NCBI RefSeq assembly: GCF_024691275.1 | Contig: NZ_JAILNU010000058.1 | Location: 1 to 64,000 of the forward strand | Direction: 5' to 3' | From: Ruminococcus sp. | Lineage (GTDB): Bacteria > Bacillota > Clostridia > Oscillospirales > Ruminococcaceae | Length of the DNA stretch: 64,000 bases | In this document: positions 25,978 to 34,270 of the stretch, piece by piece | Numbering within the stretch: position 1 is the first letter of the stretch | How the letters are laid out: each line of letters starts with the position of its first letter | Notes under the pieces: generated by a model | Database searches by the model: none | Told to the model about the DNA's origin: nothing | Seen by the model: only the letters and a program-made list of their open reading frames with translations | Translations under genes and position numbers: made by a program

Positions 25978-26006
25978 ATTGTAGCACAAAAAAAACGATA
26001 ATGCAA
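25978..26006 (-). promoter_or_regulatory. likely promoter of birA
   Basis: Minus strand TTGCAT (26001-26006), 17 bp, TACAAT (25978-25983). Two deviations from consensus. The remaining gap to 26281 holds a terminator (26069-26091), the palindrome GCAGCGTGACGCTGC (26129-26143) and a half-copy of the TGTAGGGGC repeat near 26245. Confidence 0.6.
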
Positions 26007-26068
26007 GTTAAAAAAGTATTAAAAGTCGTAAAAAGTCGTATCAAGTTGTAAATTTTTTTGCTGCACGA

Positions 26069-26091
26069 CAAAAAAAGACGGTTTTCCCGTC
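26069..26091 (-). terminator. terminator downstream of gene 26282-26743
   Basis: Minus strand GACGGGAAAACCGTC (26077-26091) followed by a seven-T run. It lies about 190 nt past the stop of the membrane-protein gene. Confidence 0.7.
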
Positions 26092-26281
26092 CGTCCTGAG
26101 ATATAATTATTAAGCCTTCAGTCGTCAGGCAGCGTGACGCTGCACACTTGTCCCGTTGCGCTTGTTCCACGCACTAACTCTGTACGTAAACGTTGATCTG
26201 CTTTCGCTTGCGGAACAAACTGCCAAACGCAACATGGATCCAACTGTAGGGGCTGTCGGCTCTGCATATAGCATTGCTGAT

Positions 26282-26743
26282 TCAATCGTCGCCTGAGAAG
26301 ATCTGCGCCGCAGCGATCACAACGGCAATGGCTACAGGAGCGATACACGGCAGTATACGTGAGCAGTACATACTGCTTATAGGTTCGAGGGTATATTTGT
26401 CCGTCCAGCCGCTTGAATCGGCGTGAGCAGTCAGGCGTTTCAGCATGAACATACACAAGGCGAGTCCGCTTGCCGACATCGGGACTGAGAGCTTATCGAG
26501 CAGCTTTTTTCCGGGAAGGCACAGGAAAGCGCCTGATGTCATGAGGACTGCCGAGAGTATCATAAGAATGCCTGTTGAAGCTATGCTGCCGCCGTAGCTT
26601 TCACGGTTGTACACAAGTCCCGCTCCCGTGAGCACGGGCATTGCGCAGGAGAAATAAAGACTGAGCAGTATCATCACGAGCTTTGCGGCTTTCATGAGCG
26701 GCGAGCTTTTTTTATGGAAAGAACTTACATTATTTTTTCTCAT
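26282..26743 (-). CDS. four-TM membrane protein, unknown
   Basis: 153 residues; a basic N-terminus, then hydrophobic segments at about 18-42, 53-75, 88-100 and 130-150. The third is short. No recognisable domain. It diverges from spoIVB (26851), with a 107-base gap that contains both starts and the inverted repeat GTTCCC-TC-GGGAAC at 26821-26834. It could be a membrane partner in sporulation, but nothing in the sequence shows that. Confidence 0.55.
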   Translation of the reverse strand: MRKNNVSSFHKKSSPLMKAAKLVMILLSLYFSCAMPVLTGAGLVYNRESYGGSIASTGILMILSAVLMTSGAFLCLPGKKLLDKLSVPMSASGLALCMFMLKRLTAHADSSGWTDKYTLEPISSMYCSRILPCIAPVAIAVVIAAAQIFSGDD

Positions 26744-26850
26744 TTTTTTACTCCGTATGTAGTTTTCGGCTGTCAGTGATTATCAGTTATAAACTTATGC
26801 AGCCGAAGCATAATAAAAATGTTCCCTCGGGAACACGAAAGGAAATAAAA

Positions 26851-28077
26851 ATGCGTTTGAAAAGAAAAATAATAAAAACAGCTGCGGCGTTATTATCTGC
26901 TGCTTTTGTTGGTTTATACGGCACGGCGGGATATTACTCGTCGAGACTGCCGTCGGTCATCAATGCGGAACAGACCGATGAAATAAAAATAGCGGGATTT
27001 TCCGAACTGAAATGTACCTGTTCCCGCGGAGATGCAATACCAGCACTTGGCAGAGGTATCGCAGCAGAGCAGGTGACCTTCTCGCTGTTCGGAGTTATTC
27101 CCGTTAAAAATGTTGAGATCCACAGGGCGGAAGCTCCTGTTTACGCGGTTGGAGGTATACCCTTTGGTATAAAGCTCCTTATGGAAGGCGTTATGGTGAC
27201 GGGGCTTGGCGATGTGGAATGTGAAAGCGGTACTGTTGTATGTCCTGCCGAGAAAGCAGGTATCCGCAGGGGCGATATCATTCGTCTTGCAGACGGAGAG
27301 ACTCTCACCTCGAACGATCAGCTTCAGGGGCTGATATCCTCCTCCGGAGGAAAGACGGTGGAGCTGTCTGTCGAACGTGACGGAGATGTATTTTCGGCGC
27401 TCCTTCAGCCAGTCCTTTCGCGCAGGAGCGGCGGCTGGAAGGGAGGTATGTGGGTGCGTGACAGCATTGCTGGCATCGGCACCATGACATTCTTCGATAA
27501 GGAAAGCGGCAGCTTTGTCGGACTTGGGCACCCCATATGCGATTCCGACACAGGCGGCATAGTTCCTGTTCACAGCGGAGAAGCTGTACCTGTTGAAATA
27601 ACTGATGTAAAGCGCGGCGCACGGGGCATACCGGGTGAGCTGCGGGGAAGCTTTTCGGCAGGAGACAGCTTCGGCAGCCTTTCGCGCAACAAGACCAGCG
27701 GTATATACGGCAGTCTCTCAGCGGAAGCGGCGGCGGAGCTTTCTGAGGAATGTGAAGAATACAAAATGGCATTTCGTCAGGAGATCGAAGTCGGCCCTGC
27801 CGAAGTGATAACTACGATATCGGGAGAAAGACCCGAGAAATATGCTGCGGAGGTAGTCAGCGTTGATTACAGCAGCGCAGGAACGTCAAAAAACATGGTC
27901 ATACGCATAACCGATGAGCGGCTTATAGAAGCTGTCGGCGGAATAGTGCAGGGCATGAGCGGCAGTCCGATAATTCAAAACGGTAAGCTTATCGGAGCAG
28001 TCACTCATGTATTCGTAGCCGATCCTGCTCAGGGATATGGCATATTTGCGGAGACTATGTATGATGAGATGGGATAG
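26851..28077 (+). CDS. spoIVB: SpoIVB signalling protease (S55)
   Basis: A sporulation protease made in the forespore and exported to the intermembrane space, where it cleaves SpoIVFA and triggers sigma-K activation. 408 residues from the ATG at 26851 (AAAGGAAA upstream). An N-terminal signal-anchor (about 7-25) is followed by a PDZ domain with AGIRRGDIIRLADGE, then the S55 domain with FVGLGHPICD (catalytic His) and GMSGSPIIQNGKLIGAVTHV (catalytic Ser). Strong evidence that the host lineage sporulates or did so recently. It converges with ptsH, the two sharing a hairpin at 28097-28118. Confidence 0.93.
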   Translation: MRLKRKIIKTAAALLSAAFVGLYGTAGYYSSRLPSVINAEQTDEIKIAGFSELKCTCSRGDAIPALGRGIAAEQVTFSLFGVIPVKNVEIHRAEAPVYAVGGIPFGIKLLMEGVMVTGLGDVECESGTVVCPAEKAGIRRGDIIRLADGETLTSNDQLQGLISSSGGKTVELSVERDGDVFSALLQPVLSRRSGGWKGGMWVRDSIAGIGTMTFFDKESGSFVGLGHPICDSDTGGIVPVHSGEAVPVEITDVKRGARGIPGELRGSFSAGDSFGSLSRNKTSGIYGSLSAEAAAELSEECEEYKMAFRQEIEVGPAEVITTISGERPEKYAAEVVSVDYSSAGTSKNMVIRITDERLIEAVGGIVQGMSGSPIIQNGKLIGAVTHVFVADPAQGYGIFAETMYDEMG

Positions 28078-28096
28078 TACCTCAGACAATAAAAGC

Positions 28097-28118
28097 GGGC
28101 GTTACGATGGTAACGCCC
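28097..28118. terminator. hairpin between convergent spoIVB and ptsH
   Basis: 9-bp perfect arms GGGCGTTAC/GTAACGCCC. On the minus strand it is followed by GCTTTTATTGT, which fits termination of ptsH; the plus-strand trail is only weakly T-rich. Confidence 0.75.
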
Positions 28119-28133
28119 AAGTATTGTTAAAAA

Positions 28134-28406
28134 TTATCTGTTCTCTTCGCTGAATCCGCTGTCAACGAGTTCGATAAGTGCATCAACAGCAGCCTTTTCA
28201 TCAGTGCCGTCAGCGATAACCTTTACATTTGTACCGCCTACGATACCAAGTGAAAGGATACCGAGTAAGCTCTTAGCGTTTACTCTGCGTTCTTCTTTTT
28301 CGATCCAGATTGATGACTTGAATTCATTTGCCTTCTGAATAAAGAAGGTTGCTGGTCTAGCGTGAAGTCCAACCTGATTCTTAACCATTACTTCTCTAAC
28401 AAACAT
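28134..28406 (-). CDS. ptsH: phosphocarrier protein HPr
   Basis: The general PTS phosphocarrier that passes phosphate from enzyme I to sugar-specific EIIA proteins. 90 residues from the ATG at 28406, with GGAGAG 6 nt upstream. From this start the active His in GLHARPA is exactly residue 15 and the HPr-kinase target Ser in NAKSLLGILSLGI is residue 46, so it can serve in both transport and carbon catabolite control. It stands alone, with its own promoter, and ptsI is not in the window. Confidence 0.95.
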   Translation of the reverse strand: MFVREVMVKNQVGLHARPATFFIQKANEFKSSIWIEKEERRVNAKSLLGILSLGIVGGTNVKVIADGTDEKAAVDALIELVDSGFSEENR

Positions 28407-28491
28407 AAACAACTCTCCTATTCTCTGTAGTTACAGCCCCTCTCTATAATGGACTGTGTTGATGTTTGCAATTGTTTTACTTGCTGATTTT

Positions 28492-28520
28492 ATTATACAT
28501 ACATTTCGATTATTAGTCAA
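28492..28520 (-). promoter_or_regulatory. promoter of ptsH
   Basis: Minus strand TTGACT (28515-28520), 17 bp, TATAAT (28492-28497), about 85 nt before the start. The remaining part of the gap, up to the trmD stop at 28770, is AT-rich with no gene seen. Confidence 0.8.
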
Positions 28521-28769
28521 CGGATTTTTGCGTTTATAGAGCCGTATTTCATTAAATTCTACATTTAGGTTAAATGTGAATGAAATTCTATCAACTTGCT
28601 TGTTGATTATCACTACAAAAGAATGTTGAGAGTAATTGTTGAAGTTGCACATTGTTCAACGCAATATTATGGTTATTTTTTCTAAACGGAAAAAGCTTTT
28701 TCGTATATACTTGCAGTTAATGTGTGGAACAGCTGTGGAACAGTTGAAAATTGCGATCGGAAAAAGATG

Positions 28770-29468
28770 TCATTTTATGTCGTTTTTGTATTTTTCAAGA
28801 AGATCGGGACGGCGTTCGGCAGTTATCTTCAGGCTCTGTTCGTGCCGCCAGTTTTCGATATTTTTGTGATGACCTGTGAGCAGGACAGGCGGAACGGCTT
28901 CACCTTCCCATATTTCGGGACGAGTGTACTGCGGATACTCCAGAAGACCGCTGTATATGCTTTCGTCGGTAAAGCATACCTCGTCGGAGAGAACTCCGTC
29001 GCACATACGGGCTACTGTATCGGCGACAACCATGGCAGGCAGTTCGCCGCCTGTGAGAACATAATCGCCGATAGATATCTCCTCATCGACTATCTTGTCA
29101 ATCACGCGCTGGTCAACGCCCTCATAGTGACCGCAGAGGATAAGGATATTGTCCAGTTTTGAGAGCTCTATGGCTTTCTGCTGGTTGAAGATGCTTCCCT
29201 TCGGGGACATATATATAGTGTGGGGGGGGGCGCCGAGCTCATCACATACTGCCTTGTAGCAGTTGTAGATAGGCTCGCACTGCATGACCATGCCCATACC
29301 GCCTCCGTAGGGAGTATCGTCAACACGGCGGTGCTTGTCCTGAGTATATTCCCGTATCTGTCGGCAGTGAAGGCTTATCTTGCCTGCTTTTCTTGCTCTG
29401 CCGATGATACTCTCACCGAGTACCGCTTCGCACATTTCGGGGAATAAAGTAGCTATTTCGATATGCAT
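28770..29468 (-). CDS. trmD: tRNA (guanine-N1-)-methyltransferase
   Basis: It methylates G37 next to the anticodon of tRNAs reading CNN codons, using SAM, to prevent frameshifting. 232 residues. The trefoil-knot SAM site shows YMSPKGSIFNQQKAIEL, LILCGHYEGVDQRVID, ISIGDYVLTGGELPAMVVADTVAR and TRPEIWEG; the C-terminal helix with HKNIENWR carries tRNA contacts. AAGGAGAAA precedes the ATG. It normally follows rimM directly; here a gene for an anchored protein of unknown function lies between them. Confidence 0.97.
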   Translation of the reverse strand: MHIEIATLFPEMCEAVLGESIIGRARKAGKISLHCRQIREYTQDKHRRVDDTPYGGGMGMVMQCEPIYNCYKAVCDELGAPPHTIYMSPKGSIFNQQKAIELSKLDNILILCGHYEGVDQRVIDKIVDEEISIGDYVLTGGELPAMVVADTVARMCDGVLSDEVCFTDESIYSGLLEYPQYTRPEIWEGEAVPPVLLTGHHKNIENWRHEQSLKITAERRPDLLEKYKNDIK

Positions 29469-29522
29469 AGTTTTTCTCCTTTTATAATTTGAGACCGCGG
29501 AAAACAGCGGTCTCGAAGTATT

Positions 29523-30245
29523 TTATGTAAGTTTGATCGACTCTGCAACAGCGACAACGTCTTCCTGATCGGTAACGCTGAGGTCGATGTGATAGCACGT
29601 ACGCTTGTCCTTTTCGGGGTAGATATTCACCATAGCATAATTGTTATTGTCGGGAGATTTTGCGGTAATAAGGAATCCGCGGAAACCAACTCCGTCAACA
29701 GCGTAGAATCGCGCAGGGTAGCCATCACCCATGTAGTACTCCTCTTTCAGCTTCATGAGCTGATAGAAGGTCTTGGCATTCTTGAAGTTATGAATGTCGA
29801 AATCGTCCATAGTCAGCGATGTGACAAGTTTTATGAACTCATAGGCATTCTCAGGCGTAGTTTTTTCGGCTGTCTTGCAGTATTTTTCAAGAGCCTCTTT
29901 GGTGATGCCCGTTCTGTCGAGAAAATCGGAGTTCTCGTTGAGCTTTTCGCTGAAAATACTTAAAGTGTGCGAACCGTCATCGTTTTTCCACGTAAGCTGC
30001 TCCTTGTTGTTTGTACGTTCGGATCTCATATCTCCCCATGCGGTTATTCGCAGGTCGAAGCCCGAATAGTTTTCGTAGTCATCGGGGAGTTTTTCGGGAG
30101 TTGTCGGAGCGTTTTCCCATATATTGTCGGTGAGATCGAGTTCGTGAGTACATTTGTAATAATAGGGCGTACCGGGGAATACGTATGCGCAGACACCAGC
30201 TGCGATAATTACGAGCAAAAATAGTATGCCTAAGAATTTTTTCAT
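29523..30245 (-). CDS. membrane-anchored or secreted protein, unknown
   Basis: 240 residues; a signal/anchor (MKKFLGILFLLVIIAAGVCA) and then PGTPYYYKCTHEL. The extracellular part is acidic with no recognised domain and ends in a short strand-helix ISVTDQE..AVAESIKLT-like tail. It resembles the protein at 30861-31646 in overall plan: anchor, 'FPGxPxY-KxxH' right after the membrane, similar length, similar tail (ISSVELE / AESIKLT). Two such genes flank rimM. Function unknown. A hairpin (GAGACCGC/GCGGTCTC, 29489-29512) follows its stop. Confidence 0.6.
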   Translation of the reverse strand: MKKFLGILFLLVIIAAGVCAYVFPGTPYYYKCTHELDLTDNIWENAPTTPEKLPDDYENYSGFDLRITAWGDMRSERTNNKEQLTWKNDDGSHTLSIFSEKLNENSDFLDRTGITKEALEKYCKTAEKTTPENAYEFIKLVTSLTMDDFDIHNFKNAKTFYQLMKLKEEYYMGDGYPARFYAVDGVGFRGFLITAKSPDNNNYAMVNIYPEKDKRTCYHIDLSVTDQEDVVAVAESIKLT

Positions 30246-30343
30246 GAAAAGTGCCTCCTTTGGCAGTGTATCGCCATTTTTCTATTGTTCTACATTATTT
30301 TTTCTATATCTTTTTTTGTGAGCTTTGAACTATTATTTATTTA

Positions 30344-30847
30344 TCAGTCGAAAAGTCCGTCAAGGGGACGGATAGTCATAATATTTCCGTCGATGTCCGT
30401 GGAAACTACGACATCGGCGATGGCAGGGACGAGATATTCTCTGTCCGCGCCCTTTATCACGTAGACATCGTTTGCACCTGTCTGCATAACATCGGCGATA
30501 GTTCCGTATACCTGCTGAGTATCTGCGTCGCGTACCTCCATGCCGATAAGGTCCTGAATGAAGTATGTATCGTCGTCGAGTTCAAGGTCATCGCGGTGCA
30601 TATACAGCACCTTGTTGCGGAGAGCTTCCGCAGCTTCGGGAGTGTCGATGCCCTCGAGCTTTGCAATAACTGTATTTTTGAACACTCGGGAGCGCTCTAT
30701 GTTCACTTCCTCGTGATTTTTTCCTATGAAAAGCCTGTCGAACTCCGCAAGAAGTTCGGGGCTGTCGGTATAGGGCATTATCTTCACTTCCCCGCGGATA
30801 CCGTGGGTAGTGACTATCTTGCCTGCTTCGAGAAATTCTTTTTTCAT
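30344..30847 (-). CDS. rimM: ribosome maturation factor RimM
   Basis: It assists assembly of the 30S head by binding S19. 167 residues from the ATG at 30847 (AAAGGAAAAG upstream), the usual length. The N-terminal RimM domain shows AGKIVTTHGIRGEVKIMPYTDSPE; a PRC barrel follows with YFIQDLIGMEVRDAD and the hallmark VYVIKGADREYLVPAIADVVVSTD..G.MTIRPLDGLFD. It starts 13 nt after the stop of the anchored-protein gene upstream, so it is probably co-transcribed with it. Confidence 0.95.
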   Translation of the reverse strand: MKKEFLEAGKIVTTHGIRGEVKIMPYTDSPELLAEFDRLFIGKNHEEVNIERSRVFKNTVIAKLEGIDTPEAAEALRNKVLYMHRDDLELDDDTYFIQDLIGMEVRDADTQQVYGTIADVMQTGANDVYVIKGADREYLVPAIADVVVSTDIDGNIMTIRPLDGLFD

Positions 30848-30860
30848 ATCTTTTCCTTTA

Positions 30861-31646
30861 TTATTCAAGCTCAACAGAGCTTATTATCTGCTTTGCCATT
30901 GTTTCGTCGGGACAGTTCAAAGTAACGGTATATACTTTGTCAGGGGTATTATCGGAGAATATAGTTGCGACCCAGAGATTTCCGTTGTATCCCGGGGATA
31001 CTTCCTGTCCGATATATGTATTGAAGCCGCTGATCTTTGTTTTCCACATTTTTTCTATGCCAACAGCTTCCTCCTTGGTCTGAGCAAGGTCAAGAAATAC
31101 GTCCTTGTCCTTGCCGCGGAGTTTCAGGCATTTTTTAGCTGTGAGGCAGTTTCTTGTATAAAACACCATAGTCGATGAAAGACCGTACTGCGGCAGGTCA
31201 ACGCCTATCGTCTTGTAGAAATGTCTGTAATCAGCTTCTTTGAACTTATAATATTCCCACGGGTCATAGAGGTCAGATTTATCGTATTGGTCGCTGAGCA
31301 TATTCTTGTATTCTTCATCAAGCTTTGCGAGTTCCTTATAGTCGGCAGTTAATACGAATATTCTGTATTCTTTTCCCGATTTGTAGGAGCTTGCTTCTCC
31401 GCCTTTGATAGGGCTGCTTCCTTCCCAGTCAGCTGGGATACGGAAGGACACGCCTTTCAGCGAGTGGCTTGCGAAATCAGATGGAACTTCCGATTTTTCA
31501 AATTCGGGGACGAGATCGTCTATATGGTCATATCTGTGCTTGACTTTCAGATAAGTGGGCAGTCCAGGGAAGAATACGGATATGACCAGTGCTGAGATGA
31601 GCAGGAAGCCGAGAACAGTTCCGCCGATAGTAAGGGTTTTTTTCAT
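30861..31646 (-). CDS. membrane-anchored protein, unknown, related to 29523-30245
   Basis: 261 residues with an N-terminal transmembrane segment (about 9-27) and SVFFPGLPTYLKVKHRYDHIDD just outside. The soluble part holds a lipoprotein-like beta domain: FRIPADWEGS, a helix with the repeated Lys/Glu/Tyr pattern, then WVATIFSDNTPDKVYTVTLNC and a short C-terminal helix ISSVELE. Reminiscent of PsbP-like folds, but not assigned. Together with the gene at 29523 it brackets rimM. Function unknown. Confidence 0.6.
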   Translation of the reverse strand: MKKTLTIGGTVLGFLLISALVISVFFPGLPTYLKVKHRYDHIDDLVPEFEKSEVPSDFASHSLKGVSFRIPADWEGSSPIKGGEASSYKSGKEYRIFVLTADYKELAKLDEEYKNMLSDQYDKSDLYDPWEYYKFKEADYRHFYKTIGVDLPQYGLSSTMVFYTRNCLTAKKCLKLRGKDKDVFLDLAQTKEEAVGIEKMWKTKISGFNTYIGQEVSPGYNGNLWVATIFSDNTPDKVYTVTLNCPDETMAKQIISSVELE

Positions 31647-31674
31647 TGTATTATTTCCTTGCTTGATATTTCAT

Positions 31675-31699
31675 TGCAGGGGCGGCATTTCGCCGCCCG
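31675..31699. repeat. variable-arm palindromic repeat
   Basis: TGCAGGGGCGGC, loop ATTTC, GCCGCCCGA. Between the XRE-type gene stop (31719) and the anchored-protein gene start (31646). Dispersed family. Confidence 0.6.
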
Positions 31700-31718
31700 A
31701 CAAGCTAATAGTTTAGAT

Positions 31719-32324
31719 TCAGTGAGTAAGTCTGCGCTTGCAGTATGAACGCTTGCCGCATTTGGGGCAGGTGAGCTTTCTCTTTGTAATAGTATGAGCG
31801 CCGAAAATATAGCTCTTTGCAGACGGAACGAAACGTGCTCCGCAGTGACTGCACTCATACGTACCTGCGCTCATATCTTCTATAGCGGCAACTGCTATAC
31901 CGCCTGTCATGACGATGATCGCTATTACGATGAGCAGTACCCTCTGCCATGCTTTCATTTCCGCAAGACCTGCGACTGTAATCAGTGTACAGCCTGCAAG
32001 TATAGTTACGCCGCAGACTATTGCTTCGATGATTATTTTTTTGATGTTTTCTTCTTTTTCGCGCATGATATTCATAATATTTTCCTCCGCTTTCTTCTTG
32101 TAGTCCTCGTCGGGGATACGCTCGCCCGTGAGGAGCTCGTTTACATTGATACCTAACTTTTCACAGAGAGGAAGCATGAGCGATACTTCGGGAAGACCCT
32201 TTCCTGTCTCCCACTTGGAAACTGTCTTATCACTGATAAGCAGTTCTTCGCCGAGCTGTTTCTGTGTAAGTCCCTTTTCTTTTCTCATCTGAGAGATGAA
32301 CTTGCCGATCTTGATCTGATCCAT
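31719..32324 (-). CDS. HTH (XRE) membrane regulator with C-terminal zinc ribbon
   Basis: 201 residues in three parts. An XRE/Cro-type HTH at 1-65 with QMRKEKGLTQKQLGEELLISDKTVSKWETGKGLP; two transmembrane segments at about 103-124 and 127-148; and a zinc-ribbon tail with CSHCGARF (Cys-x2-Cys) and CPKCGKRSYCKRR. A membrane-bound DNA-binding regulator would link a membrane or extracytoplasmic state to transcription; the topology places the HTH and ribbon both inside. Heads the rimM-trmD gene run. No target is visible. Confidence 0.8.
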   Translation of the reverse strand: MDQIKIGKFISQMRKEKGLTQKQLGEELLISDKTVSKWETGKGLPEVSLMLPLCEKLGINVNELLTGERIPDEDYKKKAEENIMNIMREKEENIKKIIIEAIVCGVTILAGCTLITVAGLAEMKAWQRVLLIVIAIIVMTGGIAVAAIEDMSAGTYECSHCGARFVPSAKSYIFGAHTITKRKLTCPKCGKRSYCKRRLTH

Positions 32325-32462
32325 TCATGTGTCCTCCTTTCTGAGAAAAGTGTATCATGCTGCGGAGAAAAAGTACACCCATGAGGCGTAGAATCATGGT
32401 ATATAGCGGAGTCTACGCTTCGTAGAGTGCGGTTTTAAGCCATTAGCCTTTAGCCGTTAGCT

Positions 32463-32488
32463 TGCAGGGGCACACATTGTGCGCCCGT
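32463..32488. repeat. variable-arm palindromic repeat
   Basis: TGCAGGGGCACAC, loop ATT, GTGCGCCCGT. Palindrome family member with one mismatch in the arms. It lies in the 312-base gap between purB and the regulator gene (32325-32636), which has no gene. Confidence 0.6.
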
Positions 32489-32507
32489 AAATCATCGGAA
32501 AATTTAT

Positions 32508-32535
32508 CGGGCTGATGTAGGAATCAGCCCCTACA
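32508..32535. repeat. variable-arm palindromic repeat, opposite orientation
   Basis: CGGGCTGAT, loop GTAGGA, ATCAGCCCCTACA. The ACA edge is on the right, so it is inverted relative to the neighbour at 32463. Near-identical arms (GGGCTGAT/ATCAGCCC) occur again at 43488-43515. Confidence 0.6.
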
Positions 32536-32636
32536 TGGTATAATTGTATAATGTGCCGAAAGCGATGTACAAGTAACCGATTTAATAATAGTGAGCTTAC
32601 GAGCGACATCGGGGCAAGGGTGCAGCGTCACGCTGC

Positions 32637-34076
32637 TCAGTTCTTCATTTCAAAGCTTTCGCCGAGGATATCCTTGTTAGCATCGAGGATAGGCTTGATG
32701 CACTCAGCAAGGAACTCGTCCACCTGCTGTGAGCTTCTGCCTGTGTAGTTTTCGGGCTTGAGAACAGCGTCAAGCTCCTCCTTTGTTACCATGAACATCG
32801 GGTCAGCTTCGATGAGTTCGCAGAGGTTGTTGTCAAGACCTCTTACCTTAACGTTTGCGCCTGCTTCCATAGAGTAGTCCATGATACGGTCGTGGAGCTC
32901 CTGACGGTTGCCGCCCTTCTTAACAGCGTCCATCATGATGTTCTCACTTGCCATGAAGGGGAGCTCTGCCATAACGCGGCGGCGGATCATTTCAGGGTAT
33001 ACCACGATGCCGTTTGTAACGTTCATCATGATGTTGAGGATAGCGTCAACGCCAAGGAATGCCTCTGCAACGCTGATACGCTTGTTTGCGGAGTCGTCGA
33101 GAGTTCTCTCGAACCACTGTGTGCCTGCTGTGAATGCAGGGTTAAGGCTGTCTATCATTACGTAACGAGCGAGGGAAGTGATTCTCTCGCAGCGCATAGG
33201 ATTACGCTTGTAAGCCATAGCAGAAGAACCGATCTGCTTCTTCTCTCTTGGTTCTTCCATTTCCTTGAAGGACTGGAGGATACGCATATCGTTTGAGAAC
33301 TTGCTTGCTGTCTGAGCGATATCGCTGAGGAGCTCCAGCACCTTTGAGTCTACCTTACGTGAGTAGGTCTGACCTGATACGGGAACTACTGCATCGAAGC
33401 CCATTTCCTCTGCGATCATCTGCTCCAGCTTCTTGATCTTGTCAGTGTCGCCCTCGAAGAGCTCCATGAATGAAGCCTGAGTACCTGTTGTGCCCTTTGA
33501 GCCGAGGAGCTTCAATGTAGACATACGGTATTCGAGGTCGTTGAAGTCCATGAGGAGCTCATTGAGCCAGAGAGTAGCTCTCTTGCCCACTGTAGTGAGC
33601 TGAGCAGGCTGAAGATGAGTATAAGCCAGACAAGGGAGGTTCTTGTACTCGTCAGCGAACTTAGCGAGGTTGTTCATAACGTTTATGAGCTTTCTGCGGA
33701 CAATTTTCAGAGCGTCGCGCATGATGATAACGTCGGTATTATCGCCTACATAGCAGGAAGTAGCACCGAGGTGAATGATACCTGCTGCATCGGGGCAAGC
33801 CTGTCCGTATGTGAAAACGTGAGCCATAACATCATGGCGTGTGATCTTTTCGCGTTCAGCTGCCATTTCGTAGTCTACATCGTTGATATGCTCCTCGAGC
33901 TGCTTTACCTGTGCCTCTGTGACAGGAAGACCGAGCTTCATTTCAGCTCTTGCAAGAGCTACCCAGAGCTTTCTCCAGGTCGTGAATTTTTTATCCGCAG
34001 AGAAAATATACTGCATTTCCTCGCTTGCATAACGTGTGCAGAATGGGCTTTCATAGCTGTTGATATTACCGCTCAT
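32637..34076 (-). CDS. purB: adenylosuccinate lyase
   Basis: It cleaves SAICAR and adenylosuccinate, releasing fumarate, in purine synthesis. 479 residues from the ATG at 34076 (AAGGAG 13 nt upstream). The fumarase/aspartase superfamily loop is IGSSAMAYKRNPMRCE with the catalytic Ser; HLGATSCYVGDN and TTGTQASFMELF are also present. The long form with the ADSL_C tail, as in the animal-like subclass found in many Clostridia. A monocistronic gene with a perfect consensus promoter at 34131-34159. Confidence 0.96.
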   Translation of the reverse strand: MSGNINSYESPFCTRYASEEMQYIFSADKKFTTWRKLWVALARAEMKLGLPVTEAQVKQLEEHINDVDYEMAAEREKITRHDVMAHVFTYGQACPDAAGIIHLGATSCYVGDNTDVIIMRDALKIVRRKLINVMNNLAKFADEYKNLPCLAYTHLQPAQLTTVGKRATLWLNELLMDFNDLEYRMSTLKLLGSKGTTGTQASFMELFEGDTDKIKKLEQMIAEEMGFDAVVPVSGQTYSRKVDSKVLELLSDIAQTASKFSNDMRILQSFKEMEEPREKKQIGSSAMAYKRNPMRCERITSLARYVMIDSLNPAFTAGTQWFERTLDDSANKRISVAEAFLGVDAILNIMMNVTNGIVVYPEMIRRRVMAELPFMASENIMMDAVKKGGNRQELHDRIMDYSMEAGANVKVRGLDNNLCELIEADPMFMVTKEELDAVLKPENYTGRSSQQVDEFLAECIKPILDANKDILGESFEMKN

Positions 34077-34130
34077 TTTCAAAAGTTCTCCTTTATAACA
34101 ATACTCGTACTTCGATAGTACATCACAATA

Positions 34131-34159
34131 ATTATAGCATCTTACCTCTTTCATGTCAA
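34131..34159 (-). promoter_or_regulatory. consensus promoter of purB
   Basis: Minus strand TTGACA (34154-34159), 17 bp, TATAAT (34131-34136): a perfect sigma-A consensus with a leader of about 50 nt. No purine riboswitch is recognisable. Confidence 0.88.
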
Positions 34160-34185
34160 TAAAAAAGGCAGCTCTTAGCCGCCTT
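34159..34185 (-). terminator. terminator downstream of the CPBP gene
   Basis: Minus strand AAGGCGGC, loop TAAGA, GCTGCCTT, then TTTTATT. It ends the run starting at the FHA gene or later and abuts the purB -35 box. Confidence 0.75.
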
Positions 34186-34270
34186 AGTTTTTGATTAAAT
34201 TTTGCTGTTTTTCTGTGAAAATTACACATTGACAAAGAATTGGCAGTACAGCTTCTTCACAGTAATTGAA

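Noticed and set aside
32325..32636. tRNA or riboswitch in the purB downstream gap
   Set aside because: Only palindromic repeats are visible; no cloverleaf, T-box or purine riboswitch core was found.
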